Source of the DNA: Brienomyrus brachyistius
Taxonomy: Eukaryota > Chordata > Actinopteri > Osteoglossiformes > Mormyridae
Reading direction: 5' to 3'
DNA: 64,000 bases
Assembly: GCF_023856365.1 (NCBI RefSeq)
Contig: NC_064539.1
Span: forward strand, 29,229,493-29,293,492
The position numbers and the translations under genes are program-made. This document shows, piece by piece, positions 49,703 to 61,390 of this stretch (its first letter is position 1; each line of letters opens with the position of its first letter). The notes under the pieces are model-generated. The model had not been told where the DNA came from. It saw only the letters and a list, made by a program, of their open reading frames with translations, and made no database searches.

Positions 49703-50529
49703 CTTGCATCACAGTGCTTGAAGTCTTGATTACCATGACTGACAATGCATGGAGATGGTGCTGTGAGGCGATTGTGCAAAACTATCGCAGAGAAAAGAGC
49801 ACCACCTATATGAAAAGAGGACTGATACAAATTCAGTGCAAATAATTTCAATATTATGAGGAAAAGACCTTAATTAACAAGATTGAACTTGGGATGTTGA
49901 GAATCGATACTAAATCGTCAAAGCCGGAATCGCTATAAATCAGAAATCAATATTTTTCCGATCCCTACTATCAGTGGGAGTACTGTGTGCATTTAGTGGG
50001 ATGGGGTTCAGGGCTGATTTGGCCCCAACCCATTTAAAAACTAAACTGAACTACACCACGGAAATCCCCCACCACAGAGTGAGTGGATATTGAACAAGCA
50101 CCATTGTTTCACTGCTTGTGTGACTTCAAGAACATGGAGTCCAGAATCTGAAAGACGCCGCACACTGCAGGATGTTTCCAAGTCAATGGAGGAAGCTGTG
50201 GTAAGAAAAATTAACGGACTTTTTATGTGCCGTATTCTGATTGGTCCACACCTTGGCTTCGGTGTGACTGTGGAATCCAACCTTCACAGCAAAACCGCTT
50301 TGAGATGAATCTCAGTTACCTCCTTTCTTTGCACACCAACTTGAGTGTCTACAGGTTCATTGGCACAGTTTTAGGTTTGCAAGTGACCCTTTCTCATATT
50401 TCATCACAAACGATCTGTCAGAGCATTCCCTTTCATGGTATACCCTGTTCTGTAATTACGACCGATTAAGTTACAGTTTCAAAGTTGGCACGTCAAGATA
50501 ATTACACGTGTCCATACACTCACACTGTT

Positions 50530-51590
50530 TTTGCAAAAGTATTGTGACACCTGCCTTTACACACACATGAACTTACATCTCATTCTTAATACATAGGCTT
50601 TAATATGGAGTCGGCCCACCCTTTGCAGCTTCAACTCTTCTGGGAAGGTTGTCTTTATGGGAATTTTTGACCATTCTTCCAGCAGAACATTTGTGAGGTC
50701 AGGGACTGATGTTGGACAAGAAAACCTGACTCGCAGTCTCTGCTGAAATTCATCCCAAAGGTGTTCTATCGGGTTGAGGTCAGGACTCAGGCCAGTCAAG
50801 TTCCTCCACACCAGAATCACTCATCCCTGTCCTTATGGACTGTGCACTAGTGCGCAGTCATGTTAGAACAGGAAGGGGCCGTCCCCAAACTGTTCCCACA
50901 AAGTTACATGAAATTTTCCAAAATTACTTTCACTGGAACTAAGGGGCCAAGCCCAACCCCTGAAAACCAACCCCACACCATTATCCCCCCTCCATCAAAC
51001 TTTACACTTAACACAATGCAGCAAGGCAAGTACTGTTCTCCTGGGAACTGTCAAACCCAGACATGTCCATTGGATTGCCAGACAGTGAAGCGTGATTCGT
51101 CACTCAGGACAAACCCATCTCCACTGCTCTAGAGTCCAGTGGCAGTGTGCTTTACACCACTGCAACCAACACTTTGCATTGCACTTGGTGATTTAAGGCT
51201 TGGATGCAGCTGCTTGGCCATAGAAACCCATTCCATGACGTTCTCTACACACTGTTCTTGGGCTAATCTGAAGGCCACATGCATTGTCCCCGCTCTGTGA
51301 TTTTATGTGGCCTACCACCTCGTGGCTGAGCTGCTGTTGTTCCCAATTGCGTCCACTTTGTTATAATACCACTAACAGCTAACCGTGGAATATTTAGTAG
51401 CAAGGAAATCTCATGAATGGACTTATTGCACAGGCGGCATCCTATCACGGTACCACGCTTTAATTCTCTGAGCTCCTGAGAGTGACCCATTCTTTCGCAT
51501 GTTTGTAGAAACAGTCTGCATGACTAGGTGCTTCATTTTATACACCTGTGGCTATGGAAGAGATTGTAACACTTGTAACACATTTTGGCC
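50530..51590 (-). mobile_element. Tc1-like transposon, inactive, family 2
   Basis: Begins with TTTGCAAAAGTATTGTGACA, a Tc1-type end. The minus strand encodes an N-terminal piece at 51263-51490 (SQELRELKRGTVIGCRLCNK, then an HTH with SGIITKW and GGRPHKITERGQ) and a C-terminal piece at 50557-50820 with SPDLNPIEHLWDEFQQRLRV. The catalytic Glu of NPIE is present, but middle segments are deleted or frameshifted. A different Tc1 family from 46811. Confidence 0.9.
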
Positions 51591-51929
51591 TCGAAATTAT
51601 GATGTCATAAGTGTTTATGCAACATGACACCTTTGTAGCTCTGGCAGGTCCACTGTGTCACCATATATATATATATCAACTGGCTGTGGTTCCCAGGGTA
51701 TATGGGTGGTTTCAGGGGCAGCCTTCCCGCTGACAGCCAGCGGCATTGATGCGGAAGGACCAGATAGATGCTGTTAAACAGGAGGGACACTTCCTGTCAT
51801 CACATAGTCATTTAGGAGTCAAGTGGCTAAACGGCTCCATGAAAGGGGAGACCCAGAATTGGGAGAATGTCTCTTTTCCTGTAACAGGAAGGGCTTTGAA
51901 ATAGGACTTCACTAGCTGTATCCATCCAT

Positions 51930-51996
51930 CCATTTTCCAAACCGCTTATCCTACTGGATCGCGGGGGGGTCCGGAGCCAATCCCGGAAGCAGCACT
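51930..51996 (-). mobile_element. L2-type SINE tail, minus strand, truncated
   Basis: ATCCATCCATCCATTTTCCA, AACCGCTTATCCTACTGGAT, CGCGGGGGGG, CCGGAGCCAATCCCGGAAGC is the reversed fish SINE tail, cut off after about 65 bp. Confidence 0.78.
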
Positions 51997-52094
51997 AGCT
52001 ATAATTTTAGTTCATTTCAAATCATTTCTTTAAATAAAGTGAAATATCGTGTTCTGGTACATCGCACCATTTAAACCATAGCTTTCAACATTTT

Positions 52095-52345
52095 CATCTG
52101 CCAGTTTTCCATCTTTCATAACCGTTTATCCATTGCAAGCTTGCAGAAAAACTGGATCGTCTCCCAGGAAACACATGGCAAGATGCCAGTCCAGTACTAG
52201 GAACATGCACAGCACAAGAGACGCCAATTCTACTGAAGCACAAGTCTGCGAGAAGCCCTGCAGGAAGACGAGGAGAAGATGCAGACCCTGAATACACAGA
52301 GCAGGACCGATCGGGAGTGAGACCACAGGGCCAGGATCAGAACCA
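52095..52345 (-). mobile_element. L2-tailed SINE, minus strand
   Basis: TTTTCCATCTTTCATAACCG and GTTTATCC open the reversed tail; AGATGCCAGTCCAGTACTAG, AGAGACGCCAATTCTACTGA and GAGAAGATGCAGACCCTG AATACACAGA follow. Longer than the neighbouring copy at 51930. Confidence 0.7.
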
Positions 52346-52349
52346 CCAA

Positions 52350-54500
52350 ACAGCTTAACCTGCAATTAAATTATCCATTACACTCTGACCTCTTATAATT
52401 TCTTCAAGTTCCTTATCTAATGAAGCTTTGCTGCTTGATGAAAGCCTGGCAATTCCAATTAACTGTACTCCTCTCAATCTAGAGGACTGCACAGTACACA
52501 CAAACAAGTTCTCTGACCAACCTCAAAAACTGTCAATTCATCAGTTCTTAAAAACCAGTCTCATTAAACAGACTGGGGATTGGAATTTACACAATCACGT
52601 TATATTTAAGCTGGAGATGCAGAGCATTTTGCCCAAATACACATTACATATACACTCTGTTCGTAGCTTTAACAACTATCCAACTTACACACTGTCTCTG
52701 TTTGGCAACTTTCACCTACTCGGCCCGAAAAATGGTCGCGACATGACTGACTTTCTTTCTCATTCTGACTGCGTATGGAGTCAGGCCCCCCCTCTGATGT
52801 CAATCTCTTAGTCTCGTTTACCAGCTGTATTGTGTATAATGCAGGCGATCCATCCGCTCTTAAAAAAAGAAAAGCACCATTAAATAGAATAGCATGTCCC
52901 TGTCCTGAGAATTTGAAATCCATCCAGGTGACTGAAGGTTAGAATTACTGATAAAACCTCTTAATTTGAGGTTGCATATTCATACAGTAGAACCTCAGAT
53001 GATTCTGAGCGATAAGTCTTCCCCACAGGCAAACGTTTGCAGAACACATCCTATGTGGGGTTGTGGTTAAGAAATCTGTATCATAACTTCAAGGATGCCA
53101 GTGAAACGTGCACATTATCACATCTGAGATTGAAGACTACTACTGTGTCTGTAATCAGAGTACAATCTAAAGGTTGCGGGTTTAAATCCCATTGTTTTAT
53201 ACAAAAGCTTCTGCCAAATAACTAATCGCACGTATCTTTAGTCAACAACTTTTCACCCCAGCGCCCCCAACCCCCTCCGAAGTCCTTGTTTCATTCCGAG
53301 CAAAGTCGCTGAATGCTTGCCTCTCAACTCACGAAGGCCCTAACCCAACACAGGTGTTAGTAATGGAAAATGTTTTTTACTGTAATACTTGTTGTTTCAT
53401 TGTGTAAATTATGTGTTGTGTCAATTGTTTTTGCAAATTTTGTAGCTTATTGTCAATTTACATGCTATTCATTATTCTGCAAAAATCCCCAGGGAACCTC
53501 CAGTTACAGGCGGAGCTGATTTACGGTCGTTATAATCACAGTGCCATAAAAGTCCGTGCTGCAGAGTGTAAAATCAGGTAGCGTACACTTTGATCCCTAC
53601 TTTAACGACTGGAGCGTCCACATTACGAGCTGTGTCTTGGCAACTTTTACCCGCTTTTCCTGAAAAACGCCGTGCTGGCGGGACATGGTGATCATATATA
53701 TACAGACTGAGTTGCTTAATCAATTTGCGCGGAATCTGGCATCTCCATCTATGTTAATCAGATAGTCTCGTTTGTCAGTTGTGTTACATATTTCGACCGC
53801 ACAAAGGGCACAGATAGTCCACGGGCTGTGCGGGCTGCAGCAAGACGGCCACCGTGAGCTCCGCCACGCCACACTGCGGCGGCTGCGAGACACCGGCGTG
53901 CGATGCACTACACGGCCAATCTGCAAGGACGTACACCCCATTGAAAAAGAGCAGAACGACAAACGGGCACCTCACAGTGTGATCCGGATTGCCATACAGA
54001 GTATTAAGTATGCATATCTGATATTGCCCCAAAACCGAAAAGGACACCAGCAGATGATTTGTTTTTTATCACATGATCACCGTAAACTCACCATGCCACA
54101 CATGTCTTTTTCAGAAATGAAAGACTTCCTATTAAAATCTGCTTAAGGTACGAAGTTTCATAGTTCCGCTTCGTGTCCCTGCAATTGATCACGTCTGCAG
54201 GCTCAGTTTCCTACAATCACCCGCAACTAGTCGGCAAACAGTTCGCATGACATGTCATTTTCGATTTAAACATTACCAGCGCCAGTCTTGACATCTTCCT
54301 CATTTTTCTATTTCCTTGGTCCCCTTCAGCTGCGCGCCCCGTCCTCCCACGTTTTGTCCATATTCCTCTCCGTCCTCACGACATGAAACGTCTAAATCAA
54401 GCTATTTATATGCAGGGTCGCATGGGGGAAGCCTTTATAACAATCGGCTCTCATCACCGGCTGTATCTAAATGAGGGTTTCCTGGTCGCTCCGTGTCACT
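52350..54500. other. 5' end of intron 1
   Basis: Apart from the SINE at 53070, no repeats are clear. A CpG-rich patch at 53800-53960 stands out from AT-rich surroundings about 550-700 bp inside the intron; it may be an outlying part of the promoter island. Confidence 0.4.
53070..53225 (+). mobile_element. tRNA-headed SINE
   Basis: GTGGTTAAGAAATCTGTATC near 53059-53080, AAAGGTTGCGGGTTTAAATC (B box, about 53170), and ACAAAAGCTTCTGCCAAATA ACTAA at the 3' end, the common fish SINE ending. Confidence 0.65.
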
Positions 54501-54503
54501 TAC

Positions 54504-54986
54504 CGAGCTGCTCGCCTCCTTGCGTATCTCTTCATCTTCGGCCCCAGCATCGGAGTCCACCACCAGCTTCTCAAAGCAAGCCGACCCCAAAGATGAGCTT
54601 TTTTGGTGGGATAGTACCAAATGTGACAAGGTCGACTTCTGGCTTTCGTGTCCCGGCGCCCCCGGCTTGTCGCATCTGTCCGCCACCTGCGTTCGTATCT
54701 GTCCGTCCCTCGGACTGGCATCCAGGGCACCGCGTGTGGACCCGTCGATGCCGACGGGAACCGAGCAGCACAGATTGGGCTGCGAAGATGATATGACCCG
54801 GTCAAAAACATGTTTCCTTTTCTTCTTGAACATCCAAATGCCCGTCTCCTTCTTCCCGTCCCCACTGCGGCGCTCCGATCCCAGTTTAGGGCTTAAAAAC
54901 GGCTTTGTTTTCTCCTGGAAATTCTTCCACATCCTGCTCTGATACGAGGGGGCCTCTTTCTCCGTGTCTTTAGTTAAATCCTCCAT
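54504..54986 (-). CDS. mctp1: mctp1 exon 1: start codon and variable N-terminal region
   Basis: 483 nt, residues 1-161, ending TCG|GTAAGT in phase 0. The ATG has a good context (GCCGGGATGG), and an in-frame TGA sits 12 nt upstream, which fixes the start. Blocks shared with mammalian MCTP1 are MWKN (19-22), a basic run FKKKRK (53-58), DRVISSSQPNLCCS (62-75) and HQKSSSLGSACFEKL (127-141), separated by divergent Ser/Gly/Asp-rich linkers. The region is cytosolic and predicted disordered; the conserved SSSQPN and HQKSSS blocks look like phosphorylation or docking sites, which is inference. It is clearly shorter than the mammalian N-terminal region. Codons are GC-rich compared with flanking introns. 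Confidence 0.92.
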
Positions 54987-55085
54987 CCCGGCCGGTCATC
55001 AGCGGACACTGGAGAGCGAGTGGGAGTGACTGACACGGCGGAGGCTCCGCACCGGGCAAACGCGCCTTCGCACTTCGCCTAGTGC
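54987..55085 (-). promoter_or_regulatory. mctp1: mctp1 5' UTR and probable CpG-rich core promoter
   Basis: The roughly 100 bases upstream of the start codon are GC-rich with many CpGs (GCGGAG, CGCGCC, TTCGCC), while sequence beyond 55090 is AT-rich. I see no TATA box at a sensible distance on the minus strand. With exon 1 this forms a short CpG island-like block of about 600 bp. The transcription start is not visible; the in-frame TGA at 54996-54998 shows this part is not coding. Confidence 0.5.
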
Positions 55086-55611
55086 CCAGATCTCTATCTG
55101 CCCACTTTAGATGTATGTGAGCCTAAACGGCAAGAGGAGTGGCAAGTTCACTTAAAATTATTTTACCATATTAAGTGCCGGTTTTTAATAAGTAATTGTC
55201 GGGTAATTATGTTATTTAACGATATTAAATGATGGACAGCTTACGACTTAAAGCTGCAACACATTTTGTATCGTAAACTTTTGAATGGGCATAAAATACT
55301 GTAAATCGTCTCTATGAAGTATGGGGTATATAACTTAATTTTGCTGATTTGTAGTCTAATGGCCGGCTGCTTTGGCTTAGGCTAGAGCAACTATCATATA
55401 GAGTCATAGACCTACTTCGCAATGATAATGTACAATATACGGTATTCACAGTATGTTGACACATTTAGGCGTAATTTTATTCTTTAATTGACTGTATACT
55501 ATACCGTAACTCATGCCATTTAGTTTTGTTGTAGTTAGACATGCAGGGACAGCGCCCACTATGGAAAGCATTGTTACTGCAGAAAGGAGCAATTTATTTG
55601 ACCGTAACTGG

Positions 55612-55670
55612 TAATAATAATAATAATAATAACAACAATAATAATAACAACAATAATAATAATAATAATT
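55612..55670. repeat. (AAT/AAC)n microsatellite
   Basis: About 20 trinucleotides of AAT and AAC. It explains the poly-Asn and poly-Tyr translations on the two strands. Confidence 0.97.
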
Positions 55671-55718
55671 GTAGGAAGCTTGGCATGTCCAGATGTTTGA
55701 CTGGCACTGTACACACAT

Positions 55719-56205
55719 CAATCAATCATAACATTAAACCCACCTGCCTAAAAATGTGTAGGTCCCCCTCCTGCTTCCAAAACAGCTCTGACCTGTTGAG
55801 GCATGGACTCCACAAGACCTCTGAAGGTCTCCTGTGGAATCTGGCACCAAGACATTGCCAACATGTCCTTTAAGTCCTCTAAGATGAGAGGGGGGGGGGT
55901 GTCTCCATGGATTAGACTTGTTTGTCATGTTCCTCAAACCATTGCTGAATAATTCTTGTTGTGTGGCTGAAAGAGGCCACTGACTTTGGGGGATATTATT
56001 TCCATGATGGGACTTAGTCTGTAAAAATGCGTAGGTAGGTGACACATGTTAGAGTAACATCCACATGAAGGCCAGGACCCAACTTTCCCAAGAGAACATT
56101 GTCCAGAGCATCACACGGCCTCTGCTTGCTTGCTTTTTTCCCATAGCAAATCCTTTTACCATGTCTGCCTCAGGTAAACGATGTACACACACCGAGCTGG
56201 TCACC
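55719..56205 (-). mobile_element. Tc1-like fragment, family 1
   Basis: Starts ATCAATCATAACATTAAACC and shares with the 46811 element the blocks GTAGGTCCCCCTCCTGC, AACAGC(T)CTGACC, GCATGGACTCCACAAGACC and CCTTTAAGTCCT. It stops at about 56205, so roughly half the element is missing. It lies upstream of mctp1. Confidence 0.82.
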
Positions 56206-56819
56206 TGAAATGAAAAAATCTTACAAAATGAAAAATCTTACATTTATTGTTTAATTCTTTTGTCTTTCCATATTTTTTTTGAATTTGTCCCATCTGTGAA
56301 CTTGACCTGGAATAAACGGTCATCATATGGATTTTGCATCCCGTCGTGACTGAGCATTTCTTTACCATGAAGTAGAAATAAGAACAGCTATCCGTGGAAG
56401 ATGAAATCGCAGAGGAGAGTGATGTCTCTGCAGTGAGGTCTATTAACTGCCTACACCCAGACGAATCATGGTGGGAATTCCTGTGGCAACAGCAGAAATG
56501 CGCTTAGACCAAAGAGCAGCGAGTCTCTTAGCACTGAAGGACAAACATCTCCCCTGAAGGCCTGAGTGTTTTGCAGGCTTTTGTGTAGCGAATCTTCAGA
56601 AACAGAAATCAGGAAAGATCTGAATCATCTATGGAGACTAATCATAATTGACGCTTCTAAGAATTAAAATGCTTTTGTGTGTATGTAAATACGTTAATTC
56701 ATCGCTGTAAGGAACCATGATTTATTTTTTCAGAATCACCCTCTGAAGCACCTCTAGAATATTACCAGCTTTATCCATTATTGTTGCTTAATTGTTTTCT
56801 GTTCAGTTGAGTTCAGTTG

Positions 56820-57065
56820 TCTGTCATGCCCTGACTTCCTGCCCCTCCTGTTTTCTCCCTTGTCTAGCTGTAATGAGCCACACCTGTTCTGTTAGCCTTC
56901 CCTCTCGTTGCTGCCCTTCTGCGATTCACTCCAGCTGCCTCCTGTTTTCTCCCTTGTTTGTCCTTTGTATTTAAGTGCTTCTGGTCCTGTGCTTCTTAGA
57001 CCTGCTTGTTTCCTGCTCCCTGTCTTGATCCCTGTGATCCTCTTACTTTTGCTTCGTTTTAGCAG
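56820..57065 (+). mobile_element. C/T-rich dispersed repeat
   Basis: Begins CTGTCATGCCCTGACTTCCT. It contains CCTCCTGTTTTCTCCCTTGT twice (about 56846 and 56939) and TTTGTATTTAAGTGCTTCTG. The TGTCATGCCC start resembles the element at 6362, and TATTTAAGTGC also occurs near 16355. Non-coding. Confidence 0.5.
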
Positions 57066-57069
57066 TAGA

Positions 57070-58900
57070 ATGTGAAAATGAAAGTAAGATCCATACTCAA
57101 CAGATATATATCTCAAAAATCATTAGTCACTTGAAATAATGTGTTGTTATTTGGTATCAAACATTCTAATCAATTAAATCTAACTTGGTCCATTTTTCAG
57201 TTTGTACCTGAGGACGCTCCCACCAGCCATTTTGACCAGGTTTGGAATTTACAGTGAAAATTGGAGTAACTACAGAATCCACGCTAAAATCAAGGCATAG
57301 TGACCCAATTTCTTAGTTTCAGTGTCAGTGTAGCTACTGTGTTTTACCTTCATAGGGAAAAATGGAGCAGATCTGCTTTTTAGCATTGTGGATGGTGAAC
57401 TATACATGACCTTACTCTATAAATTGTGCTTGGTGCCATCCGTCTTCCATCAAAAATCCATTTTAAACCCTGAAGGAAGTGCCTTGCATAAGTATGAGAA
57501 TAGTGTTAACAGTCATTTTCACATGCAGGGGTGTGTCACTCAGTTAAAGGCGTTTGACGTTCTACAGTATTAAGTGCTGGTGAATGATGGAAATGAGAGA
57601 TTGGGCTTCCTGGCCATGGGCCTGGTTTGTATAGTTCATCGCAGTGACCTTGGTTGTATGGAGGGATGTAAGAGGGATGTTAGCATGCGGCTGGTGTCTG
57701 ACATGCGAGGGTCAGCCTTGAATAACCAGTACTGTGGAGGGGATTATCCTATATGTCGTCACTGCTTGGTTTAACGTCATGCAGATTGGAGGGGGGTCAG
57801 ACCAGTCAGTGGCTTGGCAGCAATGATCGTCCCACCAGCTGTGCTTTTCTTATTTCTGCAGATCGCTGATTTAAGAGTGTGAAGGGTGCTGTGTTACACA
57901 AAATAGGAGTAATTTGCATGGTAGCTAAGAACACGATGGTAAACTGGACGTTACTAGCTCAAGTCCTGGGTGAAGTCTTGTTGTCATACTTGTACAAAGT
58001 ACTCCACCTTACTTGTGCAGTATAATATCCAGAAGGTTAAAACAGTGATCGGCTTTGCATAAAAGTCACTGCTAAATATTCATCCATCCAACTTCCATAA
58101 CTGGAGAGGGTCACAGTGAGCCTATTGCAGGAAGCAGGGACCACTTTGTGTAGGACATCAGTCCACCAAAGAACATGCACAGACTGTTGTTCCTTTTAAT
58201 AGTCATTTTAGCGTTTTCCATGTTCATTTTTGAGAACATTTGTCCATATGAAAGCATGGAGACAGCTAATTGAGATGCCTTTTGAGGTTTCAAATTCTAT
58301 CATACATTCGAAATATAAGAAGTCGTCCTGGTCTTCATAAAGAAGTCTGAAAGGAAATGATTACATCTTCATATTAAGTGATTAGCTGTAAGGAACTTAT
58401 CATGAACTGATTGACAGTTGGTTAGTCTCCTGGTTTTCATAGGACAAAAAAATGCATCTTTTGAAATTGTCTGATTTGCTAGTTACCTTTGGCAAAGACA
58501 GTAAATTTTAATTCAGCTGCAGAAAGCAGTGGGAAAAAAAATCAATTGCTGCTCTTCTTTCCTCTACGCCATCTATCTTCCAAAAACTCCATTAGTTTGT
58601 GCGTATGTCTGACAGTGTAATTTCAGCGATTGGATCTTTTGTTTTACAAAGCACACTATAATCCTGCAGCAGTGGCCCAGTCATATGCCAAGAGTCTCAT
58701 GTTATAAACTTTTAACCACTGGCAATCTAATTGTCATGCATCTCAGTGAGGATGACATACTCAGGGCCACGAACCAACGTCACAACATTAATGACCGGAC
58801 TCGGGGAAACATACTTAACGTGGACTTAAATACACCGAACTAATGAAAAGAACTCGAAACAGCTGACGTCATGGGGATTCCACACGAGGTAGCGAGAGGG
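57070..58900. other. Upstream of mctp1: stretch without genes
   Basis: Apart from the SINE at 57918, two adjacent plus-strand frames (57388-57573, 57574-57774) show no family match. No neighbouring gene is visible. Confidence 0.4.
57918..58085 (+). mobile_element. SINE with typical 3' end
   Basis: GGTAGCTAAGAACACGATGG, GCTCAAGTCCTGGGTGAAG (B-box-like), ACAAAGTACTCCACCTTAC and GCATAAAAGTCACTGCTAAA in family order, ending ATTCATCCATCC. Confidence 0.65.
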
Positions 58901-58911
58901 GCATGGTACAC

Positions 58912-59097
58912 AGGAGGATCAGCACGCAGCAGGATCGGGACACAGGAGGATCGGCACGCAGCAGGATCGGGACACAGCAGGATCGGGACGCAGCAGGATC
59001 GGAACACAGGAGGATCGGCATGCAGGAGGATCGGGACACAGGGGGATCGGGACACAGGAGGATCGGCATGCAGGAGGATCGGGACGCAGGAGGACCT
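58912..59097. repeat. 16-bp minisatellite, about 11.5 copies
   Basis: Units of AGGATCGGGACACAGG with GCACGCAGC and GCATGCAGG variants alternating. Both strands read open; these frames (Cys/Pro/Ser or Arg/Gly/Thr-rich) are repeat translation. Confidence 0.96.
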
Positions 59098-59599
59098 TTG
59101 ATGGCCATGTATATATCTCCCTCCCTAGTTTGCATTGTCTGACCTCAACTCAGTAGTGTTTATAAACCCTAATGAGAAGAGTCAAACCAGTAGCTAGATC
59201 TTTTTTTGGGGCTAGATCTATTCAAGTGCACCCAGAATGGTTTTGAATGTACTGCCTGGAGTATCTTCATGAAGCAGCAACACTGGGGTCCTGTAGTGGC
59301 ATGGAAGAGTATGTCTCCACAGACACTTGATACGTTCCTAAACATGTCCACCAACATACTCCAGTACCCGAATTGATGTATGAACCAGGGGGTCCGCTTC
59401 TTGATGAAAGCATGAAGTGAAGCTGTTAGACTTGGCAACACTGTGGGAACAGTCAGTATTAATCTTACCAAAGGTAGCAGGAGAATGAGAAACACACTTG
59501 TACGAAAACAGAAGGAAACGTCTGAGAAAACCATGATGGCTGGTAAGTGTGGCATGACATCTGGATCATCACCGACCACAAGAGTAAAAAAGCCTAAAC

Positions 59600-59945
59600 T
59601 TATGCCAACGATGCCCCTCTACCACACGAGCTAAACAACATGTTGGCACACTTTGAGCTCCATGGCAGCCAGGAAGACCGAGGCTCCTCGGGGAGAACAG
59701 ATGCTCTCTGTGATCAGCGGCAACGTGAAAAAAATGCCCTGAAAAGAGTCGACACAGAAAAAGCAGCAGGACCAGACAGCCTCTCTGACTGCACTCTGAG
59801 AGGATCTACTGACCAGCTCGTAGGCATCTTCACCCACATCTTGTCCCTGGTCCGAGGTCCTGTTCCTACTGTAGCTGTGTCAAGACCACGTCCTTCATCC
59901 CAGTACCCAGGAACATATCTCAATAAGTATTGCCTTGATGCAATC
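59600..59945 (+). mobile_element. LINE reverse transcriptase fragment (CR1/L2/Rex1-type)
   Basis: Translation has LKRVDTEKAAGPDSLSD, STDQLVGIFTHILSLV and VPTVAVSRPRPS, equivalent to the fish LINE block (KAAGPDGV...DQLAGVFT...FN...VP) between endonuclease and reverse transcriptase. Truncated on both sides. Confidence 0.7.
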
Positions 59946-59994
59946 ATCATGAAGCTCTAAGGGATTTAGAGGCATTTTTTGAATATATGTGCAT

Positions 59995-60551
59995 CTACCT
60001 CTGTATATGTGCTCAGTGGTGCTGTCAGGGGGGCGGGGGGGTGGAGAGGCATAGCCACACTGATGCAATAGTTGACTCACCCAGTGGCCTCCCCAGTCAC
60101 CACAGAGTTACTACTGTACATGTAAAATAAATGAACCGCAAAATAAGAAGCAAAAGTATATCAGTATGTCATTGCTTTGTTTTCAGCTAGTCTATATGCT
60201 ACAGCAGCATAATACCATTCCTGAAATTCATTCATGACTTTTGTTTTTAGTGCCACCCCTACTTTTTTAGTGGCCCCAATCTGACTACCCCTGCAAAGCA
60301 TTTCTGTGGCCGGCGCTGTATGTGTGTCCCCTGTTTTGCAAAGTTCTATACTGTAACCATGATACTGTATTCTTACTTCTGTAGCACCATGATCCCACAT
60401 TAAAGAGATTTATTTCACTACACTCGGGGCAAAAGGGGGGCATGTGGGGGTGAAGGGGACCCCAGTCAGTAGCAGAGACCCCTCTGGTCACATGGGGGCC
60501 CAAGGCATTAGATAAATTTGTCAAGGGCCCCAGAGGTCCTTGCTACGCCCC
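59995..60551. mobile_element. hAT-like non-autonomous element
   Basis: The right end is GAGGTCCTTGCTACGCCCCA, the reverse of the hAT-type GGGGCGTAGCAAGG end. Inside are GGGCCC-rich blocks (ATGGGGGCCCAAGG, AAGGGCCCC). The left end near 60025 (TCAGGGGGGCGGGGGGG) is unclear. Confidence 0.5.
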
Positions 60552-61214
60552 AGTGTACGCTTGTCTAAAGTGAACTGAATCTGACACATGGTTCCTTACG
60601 TCTGTGATTCCTAGCTTGTCCATTAGATGGCATCCTCTCCCCTTTGGAAGAAATCAAACACCCTCTTCCAAACAGAACTTGACTCACTCTTGGCTCTTTT
60701 ACTGGGGAATTCAGTTACAGCCTTTTCAGTCGTTCAGAAAAATTCATTCTTCACACCCAGTTTAAAAGCATCTTGCAGACATACGTGTTCAACTTTAATT
60801 CATTGAAATCCCGCTATGAATCATTGCCATTTAATATAAGAATCGGATCATATAAGAATAATATTATTTTACCCACTAAGATTCCTGACAACACACAGCG
60901 AGAGAAATGCCAAAGTGACCTCGCCGGAAAGTAGATAATCCGTCACTCACTTCCCACCGCACTGTTTCAGGCAGAAAAGCTGGCAGACTTACAGTAATAA
61001 AGGCTTCAGTGAGACAAACCACAGTATGTAGGGTAAACAGCACCGTGAGTGGTTTGAATGCAAGTAACTGAAGTCAAATATATAAAGGAATTGGATCATT
61101 TTGGAGGAGAAAGTGTCTTTGCTTCTGCGTGACTCATCCCTAAATGAGTGGCTTTACTGCTCCTAATTAATCAAAGAATTACCACATTTGGTGGGTCACT
61201 CAACACAATCTGTC

Positions 61215-61390
61215 GTAGGTGGTCATGGAGGCTTGGTGGGTAATGTTGTGGGTTTGAAAGCAGCCCATGGTATCTACATCTGTAGAATTTGCATTGTCTT
61301 TCCCCTATAGATTCCTCCAGTAACCTAATACAAGCAATTTAGGTGTAATTTTAATCTAAACTGCCTGCTGGTTTGTCTGACAGGCTGGGC
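61215..61390 (+). mobile_element. Degenerate L2-tailed SINE head and body
   Basis: GGTGGTCATGGAGGCTTGGT, TTGTGGGTTTGAAAGCAGCC (B-box-like), GTAGAATTTGCATTGTC and GATTCCTCCAGTAACCTAAT are in family order but heavily decayed. Confidence 0.5.

Larger units (their letters stand above)
605..54986 (-). other. mctp1: mctp1 locus, 5' part: exons 1-3 with introns 1 and 2
   Basis: Three exons on the minus strand join in frame into the first 247 residues of an MCTP1-type protein. Seen: exon 1 ends TCG|GTAAGT; intron 1 ends in a pyrimidine-rich tract and CTGCAG; exon 2 ends GGGG|GTAAGC; intron 2 ends CCCCCAG; exon 3 ends AAG|GTAGGC. Introns are 40,714 and 12,927 bp. From the family: MCTP proteins are ER-anchored by two C-terminal membrane segments and carry three C2 domains that bind calcium; fly Mctp acts in presynaptic homeostatic plasticity. 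Only the N-terminal region and the start of C2-A are here. MCTP1 rather than MCTP2 is supported by the N-terminal blocks and by KEVFRS and NPVWEEK in C2-A. Teleosts can carry mctp1a and mctp1b; I cannot tell which this is. Confidence 0.93.

Noticed and set aside
53784..54047. CpG-rich segment with open frames on both strands near 53.9 kb
   Set aside because: No protein similarity or splice context; kept only as a composition note.
54493..54942. 149- and 137-residue plus-strand frames
   Set aside because: They are antisense shadows of mctp1 exon 1, caused by its GC-rich codons.
55446..55873. Poly-Tyr and poly-Asn open frames
   Set aside because: Translation of the AAT/AAC microsatellite joined to a Tc1 fragment.
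58840..59142. Cys/Pro/Ser- and Arg/Gly/Thr-rich open frames
   Set aside because: Translation of the 16-bp minisatellite.
59169..59579. 136-residue minus-strand frame, hydrophobic
   Set aside because: No family match; lies beside a LINE fragment on the other strand and is probably its shadow.
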